Positions 45,349-56,470 of a stretch of 64,000 nucleotides of DNA are shown here, piece after piece. The stretch comes from Gnetum montanum. Lineage: Eukaryota > Streptophyta > Gnetopsida > Gnetales > Gnetaceae. The stretch is taken from positions 49,178 to 113,177 of the forward strand of contig MNCI01024217.1 in NCBI GenBank assembly GCA_015680685.1. Direction: 5' to 3'. Position numbers and translations under genes: made by a program. Every line of letters begins with the position of its first letter. The stretch's first letter is position 1. The notes beneath the pieces were generated by a model. The model was not told where the DNA came from. It worked only from the letters and a program-made list of their open reading frames with translations, and made no database searches.

Positions 45349-45537
45349 GGCTAGATGTCAAATGTGTATAGTGTTCACTCTTGTTGTCATGAACACTAAA
45401 TTTTGTCATGAATTCTAATGATGATCCGTTCCCATGTCACCCCATCTACCATTAGTGTCATTCAAATCAATAATCTTATACCTTCCCAATATTTTGTAAG
45501 GAGCTCGAGGATGAGTTTTCATTTAATCATGGGGGTA

Positions 45538-46379
45538 TGATGAGCCACAATATCGCATCAGCCGCGATATCGTTTATGTGATATTACATCCACGATATCG
45601 CGTCATCTCCTACGATATCATGTACGCGATATTGCAACCCGTCGCTATGTCTATAAATAAGAGGCTGCTTTCCCTTGTTCACTCATCTAGATCTAGACCC
45701 TTAGCCAAACTATAGCAGTTTTACCATTCTAGAGTTAGAATAATTTCCATGTGCCCATAGTAGGAGTCTCAAAGTGAACGGATCTTTATTCGAACAAATT
45801 GTACATGAGCATACATTTGTGTACGGCAATAAAGATGAACTTTTTGATAAACCTTGCAGCATATGGACTAAGCTAAATAGGATTTAATTATTTTTAAATT
45901 TTTAAATTCTTTCCTAGATAATTAATTTCTCTCAATCCTTAACTCTCCTAGTTAAGTGCATTTAGTACGACTGCTTCAAGCACGTGTGTAATGCTTGATA
46001 ACCCAGTAACGAGTAGCGTTTGTTAATCCTAGTAGTGTTGCACTAGTTCAGAGTGTGTGCAGCAAGTGGGAATGGATACTAGTGCTAGGATAATTAGAAC
46101 TTAGTTAATGAATAGTTAATGAAAGATAGTCATTTAGTCTCTTCACCTTTCCCCTCATAGCATAGGCATTAAAAAGATAAAAGATATAAAAATCACATAC
46201 CTTAGACTTACTTAACCATACAACTGTGACAATACAAGTAAGTTTGGGAAGATAATGATTGATTAACCTTAAGTGTTCCATTAGGGTGCGTAAGCACTTA
46301 GTCCTTGGAGTTTGATCAGATCACACGTGAGATGCTCATATTCGTATGGTTGAGTGTAGGGGTAACTTGCCACTCATCA
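45538..46379 (+). mobile_element. 3' LTR of element D
   Basis: 842 bp, TGATGAGCCAC... to CACTCATCA, preceded by a purine tract (ATTTAATCATGGGGGTA, about 45521-45537) and followed by the duplication GATAT. GATATCG repeats (about 45553-45635) precede a TATA box (CTATAAATAAGAGG, about 45651). Confidence 0.9.
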
Positions 46380-46384
46380 GATAT

Positions 46385-47520
46385 GGAAAGCATAGATGGA
46401 TGATAGAGAAAGTGGAATGGAGTTCCTAATTATGGTCACATATAGCGTCTTGTAAAGTTTGTGATTAATTGACCTGGTAGGATCCTTCCTTAGTCCAGAT
46501 CAAAAACAATCACTTTTAGTGACTTTACATCGACATTTTAAAGCAAGTCGATCCCTTGAAATACAAGAATGCTCCCACAAAACAACCACCATTCCAAATG
46601 GAAGAGAAGATAGGAAGTGAAAAAGGGCCTTAGTTAGAGGAGACAAGACAAGTATCATAACCAGTGCTTGTAGCCCTTTTATTTAGTCTAAGGTGTGTGC
46701 TTTGAATACCCATGTTTTTTTAAATGGGAATCACATCATGCAAAGACCCATGTGATTTGCACATTTATTTTGTTCAAGGGGTGTGATTTGAATCCTCATC
46801 CTTTTTTTTTCTTTTTTGTGATGAGGACCACACCATTCAAGGACTTATTTAACTTCCTATTGTGAAATGACATGAAACAATGAGAAGCTTACGAAAACAG
46901 TCCTACACATAAGAAAAAAAAGATGCAAAGAACATTACATCTCTTTGAAGCCACACCATGTCCAATCCCTTAATTCCTTTCCAATTCTAGAAACTACACA
47001 AGTCACCAATTTATTAAAGTTGCATTAATGAAAAAGAGACTGCATGCTTCCAAAATAAGAAAAATCATAAAGTAAGTGGATGGGTGGATGATGTGGACTC
47101 ACTACCTGTGACATGAAAAGAAACCATGTCCCAATCATTAGTAACAACCATCAAAGTCAAAAACTAGACATTAATAATCAAATTACAAATGAAACATACC
47201 ATCATCAAGTAATGCATTACCATTGTACCTACAACTTTATTAGCAAAAAAAGTAAAGAAACACACCAAACATAAGCAAATATAACCATAAAAGAAAGTTA
47301 AAGAGTAGATAATAGATATTGAATTAGATTAATGATGGTGTAAAACAAAAACTAAGAAAAGACCAATAACCTTAAAAATACAAATATGTAAAACAAAGAA
47401 GATGAAAAAAAAGTTGTAAAACCAAAAATGTGTAATAAAAATAAAAATAAAAAACTGAGAAGCTACATAAAGTGTTAATATGGGTGGCCATCTCTCCCAT
47501 GATTAAGTTGGAAGGGAGAG
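46385..47520 (-). other. Element C 3' noncoding region, fragment 3
   Basis: Continues C after D: GGAATGGAGTTCC near 46415 matches the equivalent place in E (about 51865). A- and T-rich runs follow. It ends with an inverted purine tract (CATCTCTCCCATGATTAAG, about 47490) before the integrase end. No coding sequence. Confidence 0.6.
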
Positions 47521-47522
47521 AT

Positions 47523-48376
47523 CTAAAAAATTGAGCATGGTTGTCCATTTGACGCGGCATTTGTTGTGTTGGTTGGCTTGGGCTCATGGAAAATTTTTAC
47601 TTGTTGGATGTTGACTAGTTGTTTCTTATTTTGGCTATCAGGTTTGTAGATGATCATGGCCCCAGATGGAAAAGTTTTATTTATGATGTAAGGTCCTTCC
47701 CACAATGTTTGGAATTTGGTTTGTTGGGGTACATGTGTAGGATTCCAATAAAGAACCTTGTCTCCTAGTTGAAACTTTATTTTTCTTATTTTGAGGCCAT
47801 GGTGTTTCTTGTTGAATTCCTTATGCATCTCATTGGATGATAGGGCCATTAATGGATTTTCATCTACCAAGTTGAGACTCATTAATCATTCTTTCTATGC
47901 TAGGCTTATATCTAGGTCAAGGTCATAGGCTATGGAGAGCATATGGAGCTCGAATTGGATAGGCAAAGTTGGTAGTTTTCTATACACAAGCTCATAGGGA
48001 AAATAACCTATGGGAAGCTTCCATGTGGAGTGATAGGCCCAAAGGGCATCATTTAATTTAGTGCTTGCGTCTCTTCAGTATTTGCTAATGGTACGCATCT
48101 CCTGATTAGTAACTTTAGCTTGGCCATTGGCTTGGGGTGATATGGTGTTGTGAGTTTATGTTCAACCCCCAAGCATTGCATTAGCTTCCAGAAAGTGTCA
48201 CCAATAAAATGATTTCCATTATCATAAATTAATGCATGAGGTACACCAAACCTATTCATGATGTTTTGTTGTACAAACCAAGCAGCAGTGGTGGATGTAC
48301 AGTTGATGATGGCTATTGCTTTTTCCCACTTGATATAATAGTCAAATGCTCCAATTGGTAGCAACTTCAATTCAAG
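47523..48376 (-). pseudogene. Integrase of element C, N-terminal part deleted
   Basis: The C-terminal part is open (47523-47882; VLYWNPTHVPQQTKFQTLW). The core begins inside the catalytic domain (48053-48370): NRFGVPHALIYDNGNHF keeps the second Asp. The catalytic Glu site reads QAKVTN in the neighbouring frame, with Lys in place of Glu, as in E. The first Asp and the zinc finger are gone, because the frame is fused to the protease-RT linker at about 48376. Confidence 0.75.
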
Positions 48377-49150
48377 GGGCTATTGTTTAAAATTATCAAG
48401 AATTTCCAGCTCACCACAATTGACATCATCATTTGCTCCTTTGGAGAGTTACTGATGAACTTGCTCAAGTTCATCCATACTTGCAACATATTCATACATT
48501 AAGCCCTTAGTTCGTTCCATGCATAATATACTATTGCTCGTCTCAGCTGTCAGCCACTGGGTGCCTTCTTATTTCTTTGTTGTTGCATACAAACATCTTT
48601 GATATTAGCTTTTGGAGCACACTTCTTGCATGCAGAGATAGATGTTTTCTTTACTAACCATAACTTTTGCACACAATAACACCCTAAATCATTGTACGCG
48701 ATACATGAAACTCTCTTCTCAATCTTTCCAAATTTATTTTCTTTTGATATTTCCAAGGAAAGATCTCTAATGCTCATTTTAGCATCTACAGTACTTAGCC
48801 ATGCCCTTCCCATAATGATTGGAAAGTCCCCCTTGTAGTTCTCCACTTTAATTGCTAGGAAATTAGTTGGATATGACCACCTACAAATGGTGGTAACGAT
48901 GTCTTCAACTAGTCCTAATGGAATAGTGATGGACTGGTCCACTAGTTCCAGTCAGATGTTGCTCTTCTTCAAAGGATGAAGGTTCCACATTGTGTACATC
49001 TCATTCAAGATCAGATTAACACTAGAACTAGAATCCAAAAGATCTTTTCAAGGCTCATTCTCAGCAATTTGCAAGTAAACTAGGGGACTCCCAAGATCAG
49101 CTAATTTTCTGGGCAAGTTACTAGCTCAAATCCAATCAGATATAACATGT
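48377..49150 (-). pseudogene. Protease region of element C, fused to integrase
   Basis: Contains PLGLVEDIVTTICRWSYP and GDFPIIMGRAWLSTVDAK (48550-48942), as in A, D and E, and a degraded protease motif near 49000. The left end is joined directly to mid-integrase near 48376. RT and RNase H are missing, a different deletion from that of D. Confidence 0.72.
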
Positions 49151-49249
49151 GTCAATGTTACAGTATGGATTTGAGAGGGATTTTGGTTTGAAGAGTACTC
49201 AGATAAAGAAGAAATAGAGGAAGGTGGAGGAGTAGGGTTACCAACCACT

Positions 49250-50061
49250 GATGTATTTGAGGGCTTTGGTGGATTGCGAGGTCAGAAAAAGGGTCTTTTC
49301 TTTGTTCATGATTCCGACCTACTAGATGGGTTAACCAATTACATGTTAACTACCCTTGTAGAGTTCCTTTGTTGTGGTTGTGTAAGCAATTCACCCTGCA
49401 TGAACAGAGTAGGTGGTATTTGTGTAGGAGGTGGACGAATAGGTGCAAGGATAGGAGGTGCATGAGGGTAGTGGTTGGTATCCCTCCTTAGATAGGGTGA
49501 TTGATATGTTTCAGGAGGGTAGTGGTAAGATTGGTAAGCAGCAATATGACCAAAGGAGTCCCTTGGAGATAAAGGTTGTTGAACATAATAGCCATAGGGA
49601 TCTAGTTGCTAGTAAAGGTATTGTTATCTTAGAGGTAGCAATGCCCACAATTGTGGTTGGTGCCACTACTAATATACTTTGTAAGGTTGCAAAGGAGTTC
49701 CACTTAGATAGTATTGCTGTGGTTGGTGGAACCATCAAGGATTGCCTTTTGGATAAGGTAATCTTTTGGGTGTTTACCTTTGTGCAAGTTGTGGATGTAA
49801 AGCATATACCCCAGATTCTTGCAAGTGTGATACAACTAGGCAACATCCCTTAGGATGTTCATATTGGCAAACATCACATCCATCATCATCATCCAAATCA
49901 CTATCCACAACCATCTTACCTTTACCTTTAGATATGGCATGTTCAGCCTCCTTACATCTCTGACACTTTCGCTCACCACTTTGCTCCTTAGACTCTTTAG
50001 CAATATTTAAAATAGCTTGAAAATTATTATCCATGGAGTCCCATAATTGATCAACCTTAGC
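49250..50061 (-). pseudogene. gag: C-terminal part of element C gag
   Basis: SAKVDQLWDSMDNNFQAIL near 50040 and the short knuckle CDVCQYEHPKGCC near 49850, followed by the Gln/Tyr/Pro-rich tail (to about 49270). The N-terminal two-thirds are cut off where the E LTR begins at 50062; they should resume beyond the right edge of the window. Confidence 0.75.
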
Positions 50062-50898
50062 TGATGAGTGGCGAGGTACCCCTACACTCAACCATACGAA
50101 TATGACCGTTATAGGCACGATCTGGTCAAATTCCACAAACTAAGTGCCTACACGCCTTATGGAACACTTAAGGTTAATCGTTCATTGTCTTCCCAAACTT
50201 GTATTTTTTACAGTTGTATGGTTAAGTAAGTTTGAGGTATGTGATTTTTATATATTTTATGTTTTATCTCCTTATGCTAATGAGAGAAAGGGTGAAGAGA
50301 CTAAGTAACTAACTTTAATTAATTAAGTTCTAATGCCTAGCATCAGTATCTGTTCCCACTTACTATTCACACCCTGAACCAATGCAACCTTCTGGGATTA
50401 CCAAATGCTATTCATTACTGGGATTACGAAGCGTAACGCATGTGCTCGAAATGGTCGTACTAAATGCACTTAACTAGGAGAGAAGGGTTGAGAGAGATTT
50501 AATTAACTAATAAGGAATTTAAATGATGAACAATAAATAACAATAATTAAAGTCCTATTTAGCCTATTCCATGCACTACAAGGTTTATCCAATAGTTCAT
50601 CTTTATTTCCATACACAAACTTATGCTCAAGTACAATATTTGCTCGAATAAAGATCCGTTCACTTTGGAACTCCTACTACGGACACATGGAAATTATTCT
50701 ATCTTTGGAGAGGTAAAACTACCAGAGTTTCACTAAGGGTCTAGATCTAGTGTTAGAAATAAGGGAGAGTTGCTTCTTATTTATAGAAATGGTGGTAGAT
50801 TGCGATATTGCATACGATACATCATGTACACGATATCGTAGTGAGGATGTGATATCGCATACGCAATATTGCAGCCCATGCGATATCGTGTCTCATCA
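50062..50898 (-). mobile_element. 3' LTR of element E
   Basis: 837 bp, TGATGAGTGGCGAGG... to GTCTCATCA, with the inverted purine tract (TACTCCCAGGACTG) beside it. GATATC-type repeats lie at about 50800-50890, next to the inverted TATA (CTTATTTATAG, about 50774). Confidence 0.85.
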
Positions 50899-52914
50899 TA
50901 CTCCCAGGACTGAATAAAAACTTGTCCTTGAGTTCCTTACAAAATATTGGAAAGGTATGGGATTATTAACTTTAATGGAACTAATGGTGAATGGGACAAC
51001 ATGTGAACGGATCATCATTATAGAACATGACAAAACTGGTGTTCACGACAACAAGAGTGAACAATTTATACATTTGACATCAGGCCTTATTTGGCAACTG
51101 AGAAAGAGAGAGAGAGAAACAAGTTTTGCTGCTACCAACACCAAGATTACGCCTTTTGTTGTCCATCCATAAGCGTGCCATCCATCTCATTCCTTGCATA
51201 GTTGCTTTAGCACTGATCCATTTCAAGTGTTCCCTCTAGATCCAATCCATTGTTGTATGATTTCCATCTACACACACAACATAGTCTTTTATTAGCAAGG
51301 GTAAATGAATCATAATGCAATTGATACCTTGCTTTGGTGAAAGGTCCATTGGCTGAGTTGTGATATGGATGATATGGGTCTAGAGATATAATAGTGGTGA
51401 CTACCGAAGGTGTAGGGGCTAGGAGAAAATTGAAAAAAAAATTGAAAAAAATTGGGCAGGACACCCCCATGACTAAGAGTGAACCTCTAGTAGCGATAGA
51501 ATGGAGAAAGAAAAAGAACAAGAAAGATGGAGAAAAAGAGATAAATATAACGTCAATGAAATGGATGTCAAGGTGGAAATGAACAAAATAGATTTGATTG
51601 CAAAAATTTTAAGGGAAAGAATTTAACTGGTGTACCAAATAGGAATGCCAGTGGGTCCTTCCCAAAGCAGGCCTATGCCCTTAATGCCCTGACAAACCCA
51701 CATTCGAAAAGTCTGTAGGCTTTGGGAATGTCATTTGGAACAAGAGTTAAAATCTTAACCACAAGAATTTACCAATAAGAAAAGAATGTGTCAACTAAAA
51801 TATACACTAATGATACAACCATCAATGAGGTGAAAAATGGGGAGAAGGATGGAGAGAAGAGAATGGAATGGAATCCCAAGAACAAGGTGGTGTATAGCCC
51901 CTTGTGTATTTCAATGATTAATGTGACTTAGTAGATTCCATTCCAAGTTCGGCCTCAAACAAACCACATCTAGTGACTTCGCATTAATACATTCGGTCAA
52001 TCCATCCACTGGAAGTAACAAGAATGTATCTCCCAAAGAGCCACCACCATTCCAATGAAGCGAAGGAGGAGAGAATAGGAAGCGAGAAGGGCCTTAGTTA
52101 GAGGGAACATGTTTATTTTAGTTCCATAACCAGTTCTTGTAGCCCAAATGATTATTTCATCTAAGAGGTGTGCTTTGAATTCTTACTGTTTTGTTGTTTT
52201 CTTCTATTTTTTATGTGTTTATGCGTGAGAACCACACCATGCAAAGACTTTGTTATTTTTATTAGCTCAGCTTCCCGATAATTTGGTAACATCAAAGCGG
52301 TAAGAAAACTCAAGAAGAAAACATCCAAGTACCTAAGAGAATGGCCAACACAAATGCATCAAGTTCCCTTGAAGTCACACCCTTTTCAATCCTTGAGTCC
52401 TTACTCAGTTTGAGAAATACCTAGTCACTGATTCGTTGATAGTTCTTATTTAGAAAGGAACTGTACAGTTTCAAGCCAAGAGAGACCATATAAATTTTTG
52501 GATGTATGGATGAAGTGAACTCATTGCCTATCATATCAAAAGAACCATACCTTAGTATCAACATCATAACTTAAAGGTAAAAACCAAACATTATCAACCA
52601 ATAGAAAAATAGTTCATACCATCTTTAATAGCACTTATTGGATGACAAACTTAACAAAATAGATAAGAACACACACACACACACAAAGAAATGAAAAAGT
52701 ATGAACGATGTTGTAAAACAAAAACAAAAAAACATTAAAGAAATTTGTAAAACAAAAACGTGCAAAACAAAAATATGTAAAACAAAAACTTAAAAGAACT
52801 GAGGGCCTCAATTAATTAGCATAGGTGGCCATCTCCCCCATGACTGAATTGAAAGGGAGAGATTCAAAATAAGGAGCGTGGTTGTCTGCTATCAGAGGTG
52901 TAATTTGCACTGGC
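50899..52914 (-). other. 3' noncoding region of element E, with possible third-ORF relic
   Basis: Includes the conserved block AATGCCAGTGGGTCCTTCCC (51643-51667). A frame at 51207-51590 (hydrophobic start, then RLCCVCRWKSYNNGLDLEG) matches the relic in D. A CA microsatellite lies at about 52670-52685. An inverted purine tract (CCATCTCCCCCATGACTG, about 52830) lies next to the integrase end. Confidence 0.6.
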
Positions 52915-53960
52915 TGTTCTTGGTTCATGGAAGGGTTTGGTTTGTTATACATTCACCAATAATCTCTTATCAAGGATTTTTGGCTTGTATATTGTCATGA
53001 CTCCTGAGGGAAAGGTCATATGAATAATGTAGGATCCTTCCCACAATGTTTGAAATTTTGTACATTGTGGTACATGCGTGGGGTTCTAATAAAGGACCTT
53101 GTCTTCTGGTTGGTACTTAACCCTTCGAATTCTTAAGTCATGATGTTGTTTATTATGTGTCTTGTGCAACTCATTTGATGACAAAGCAACCAATGTATTC
53201 TCATCTAGCACATTTAGAGCTGTAAATCTTTGTTTTTGTGCTAGGTTGAGGTCAAGGTGGAGGTCATATGCCATGGATAGTGTATAGAGCTTAGTTTATA
53301 CTGGAAGCTTTGGAAGGTTTCCATATACTAACTCATAGGGAGAGTATCCTGTAGGGAGTTTCCAAGTGGAGCAGTATGCCCAGAGAGCATCGTTCAGTTT
53401 CATGCTCCAATCTTGCCTAAACTTGCTAATTGTTCTCATTCATATTCTCATAATCTCCCAATTAGTAACCTTTGCTTGGCCATTATCTTGGGGGTGATAA
53501 GGTGTGGTCAATTTATGTTCAACCCCTAAGCGTTGCATAAACTTGCTAAAGGTTGCACCCGTAAAATGTGTTCCATTATCAGAGATGAGTGCACACGGCA
53601 CACCAAACCTGTTTATGATTTGTTGTTGTACAAATCATGTAGCCATAGATGATGTGCAGTCTATTATAGCAACTGCTTCAACCCATTTGGTTAAATAGTC
53701 AACAACAATAATAATATAAGCTTTCCCATTGGACATCGGTGTAATGGGACCAATAAAATCTATTTCCCAAATGTCGAAGGGTTCAAAAGATTGAATCCAT
53801 TATTATGGATCCTCCATTCTAGTAGTCATTCCACCATCACGTTAATAGCGCTCACAAGATTGGACAAATTGATGGGCATCCCAAAATAGCATTGGCCAGT
53901 AATATTCATCTCCTTGCATAGTGGCCTCCACAAGGACCCTTATGAGCATCTTGGAGAACT
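52915..53960 (-). pseudogene. Integrase of element E, catalytic Glu changed
   Basis: The zinc-finger start is kept (CGGHYARR, about 53915). The core shows [17 protein letters not shown] (about 53760) and ALISDNGTHF (about 53590), with both Asp residues. The third catalytic position reads NGQAKVTNWE (about 53490), Lys for Glu, as in element C. The C-terminal part is open at 53086-53274. Stops and frameshifts are present. Confidence 0.78.
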
Positions 53961-54547
53961 CTTAATTGATCCTCATCGGGCACACACCATCGAACCAAGC
54001 CATCAAGATAGACTTTATAGAGTTGTCCCTTGATTTCCATGAAGTACTTGGTTTTATGAACAAACTTTTGCTTCTTCCTAAAGTCCAACCCATGTGGTGT
54101 TTGTTGGGAAAGGAGATAAGTAAGAATGCTACTATACCAATTTTTTCCCATGGGTTGGTTATTTACTACACTAGCAAAGAGGGTTTCATCAAGAAAATGA
54201 TCAGATACGGCATATTCATCCTCTTTGCTATCCCAGTGCAACCGAGATAAGTGATCTGCAACTACATTCTCAGTGCCCTTTTGGTCTACTATTGTTAAGT
54301 CAAACTCCTGAAGGATTACCAACCAATGTATAATACAAGGGCTAACCATTGGCTTGTTCATGAAGAACCTAATTTCACTATGATCCATATGAATATACAC
54401 TTTGTAGCCTAACACATAGTACCTAAATTTGTCTAGTGCAAACACTACAGCCATTAATTCCTTTTCCATAGTTGTGTAGTTGAGTTATGCACCAGTCATA
54501 CTCTTACTTGCATAGTGGATGTAATAAGGGCATTTTTTTTCATCTAA
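53961..54547 (-). pseudogene. RNase H of element E and link to integrase
   Basis: Open at 53906-54469. It has KELMAVVFALDKFRYYVLG, YIHMDHSEIRFFMNKP and ENVVADHLSRLHWDS, the acidic positions of Ty3-type RNase H. The first strand (FHIMIDTSNYALGAVLT) lies just upstream, at 54548-54600, before a frame break. It is followed without gap by the region leading to integrase. A single RNase H, as expected for Athila. Confidence 0.78.
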
Positions 54548-55500
54548 CTATGTCAGTACAGCTCCTAAGGCATAATTAGATGTATCGATCATGATATGAA
54601 ATGGTCTGGACCAGTCAGGGGCTTGTAGAATGGGAGTTTCCACAAGCCTTTGTTTTAGAGTTTGGAATGCTCGTTCACATTCCCTGGTCCATTCGAATGG
54701 TACATCCTTATTCGTTAATTCTACCAATAGTTTGGAAATTTTGGAGAAGTTCTCGATGAATCTCCTATAGTAGCTATTGTGTTCAAGGAATGACTGAATG
54801 TCTTTGATAGTTTCTAGTTTTTGAATGATTCCTTGGATGAATTTAACCTTTTTCGGGTCCACCTCTATTCTTGACTATGAAATCTTATGCCCCAATACTA
54901 CACCCTCTTCAACCATCAAGTGGCTTTTCTACCAATTGAGCTTTAGGTTGGTTTCAACACATCATTTTAGTAGTTGCTCTAATCGGTCCAAAGCTTGATC
55001 AAAGCTTGTCCCATAAGTGGAGAAGTCGTCCATAAAGACTTCCACTTTGTTTCCTATCTATTGTTGAAATATTCTTAGGACTAAACATTGGAACATGGTA
55101 GGGGCATTGCACAAGCCAAATGCCATTTTCTTATATGTGAACGTTCCCTAGGGACTGGTGAACGTTGTTTTAGCTTGATCTTCTAGTGCTATTCATATTT
55201 GATTATATCCACTATACCCATCCAGAAACTATAATAGTGATGCCCTACTATAGTATCCAAGACCTGGGTGACGAACGTCAATGGAAAATGATCTTTCAAT
55301 GTTTCCATGTTCAGTAGCCTAAAATCTATACATATCCTCCATTTTCCTCCCTTCTTAGGCACGATTACTAGAGGACTAACCCATTCACTATCAGCAATGG
55401 GATATATGAACCTAGCCTTGAGGAGTTGTTCCATCTCTTCTTTTACTACTTTTTTCAATTTCAGGTTCAATCGCCTCTGTGGTTGTTTTCGAGGCTTCAT
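54548..55500 (-). pseudogene. Reverse transcriptase of element E
   Basis: N-terminal part (55189-55500): WVSPLVIVPKKGGKWRICID. The catalytic box FMDDFSTYG is intact at about 55035. The connection domain (54548-54862) has SFLEHNSYYRRFIENFSKI. At least two frame breaks and several stops interrupt it. Its intact FMDD makes it the best RT reference in the window. Confidence 0.8.
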
Positions 55501-56470
55501 AGAGGGGTCCGTGTAAATCCTATGCTAGCTTTTCCTAGGCCTATTTCGATTAGCTCAGGATATGACCAGGCAAAGGCCTTTGACCATTTATTGATCACTT
55601 TCAATAGGCTTTCTTTTTTCTTGCGGACAAGTTTTGCGTTGATAATTACCAGTTTTCCATTTTCAAGAGTCATATACTCTAGACTGGTGGGAAATGGTTT
55701 CAAATCGAGGGGCTCTTGTTTAAATTTCTTAGGAATTTCCAACTTCCCCCAGTTAATGTTTTCAAAGTTAAGGGCTGGAAGTTGGCAACGAACTTTCTCT
55801 AGTGTGTCTGTGCTTTCAATGTAAGCACTAGTTATCCCCTCAATTAGTTCCATGTATGTTATCGAGTTGCTCTCTTGATCAACCATTAGCCACTGGGTGT
55901 TTTCTTGTCGTGTGGCTGCTACATATAGGCACTTTGTATGTCAATATCTTGTGCATACCGATTGCATGCAAGCAATGTAAAACTTCGCATCACCCATGAT
56001 TTCTACACGCAATGGCACCCTGTGTCACTATATGTGATGCATGGAACTTTCTTCTTCTCAATCTTTCCAAAAGTATTTTTCTTGGATATTTCTAGGGAAA
56101 GATTACAAATTCCTAGGCATGCATCTATTGTACTTAGCCATTCCCTTCCCATTATTATCGGAAAATCCCCTTTGTCATTGTTTATTTGGATCACCAAGAA
56201 ATTAGCTGGGTATGACCAACCACCCATAGTGGTAACAACATCCTCAACCTGTCCCAAAGGAACAGTGATGGATTGGTTAGCCAACTCTAAGCGAATATGG
56301 CTCTTCTTGAGTGGAGGCAGGTTTCAAGTTTTATACAATTCTTGTGAGATTAAGTTGACTTCGAAACCTAAGTCAAGAAGAGCCTTATGAGGTTCATTCC
56401 CAGCAACTTGGAGATAAATTAGGGGGCTTCCAAGATCAGAGAATTTCTTCGGAAAGTGGCCTACCTTAAT
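55497..56470 (-). pseudogene. Protease and linker region of element E
   Basis: Protease motif KALLDLGFEVNLIS near 56375, with Leu where D has Ser. Next comes an open part (56003-56284) with PLGQVEDVVTTMGGWSYPA and GDFPIIMGREWLSTIDA. Then the linker INWGKLEIPKKFKQEPLDLK (55497-55886) leads into RT. The protease is in the same frame as gag. Confidence 0.75.

Larger units (their letters stand above)
39357..46379 (+). mobile_element. Element D: Athila-like element lacking pol, 7.0 kb
   Basis: Two LTRs in the same direction, a tRNA-Asp-type primer-binding site, gag, protease region, noncoding 3' part and a purine tract before the 3' LTR. It is flanked by GATAT (39352-39356 and 46380-46384). The flanks rejoin in element C, as comparison with E shows. 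RT, RNase H and integrase are missing (see 43600-43640). It could move only with enzymes from another copy. Confidence 0.9.
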
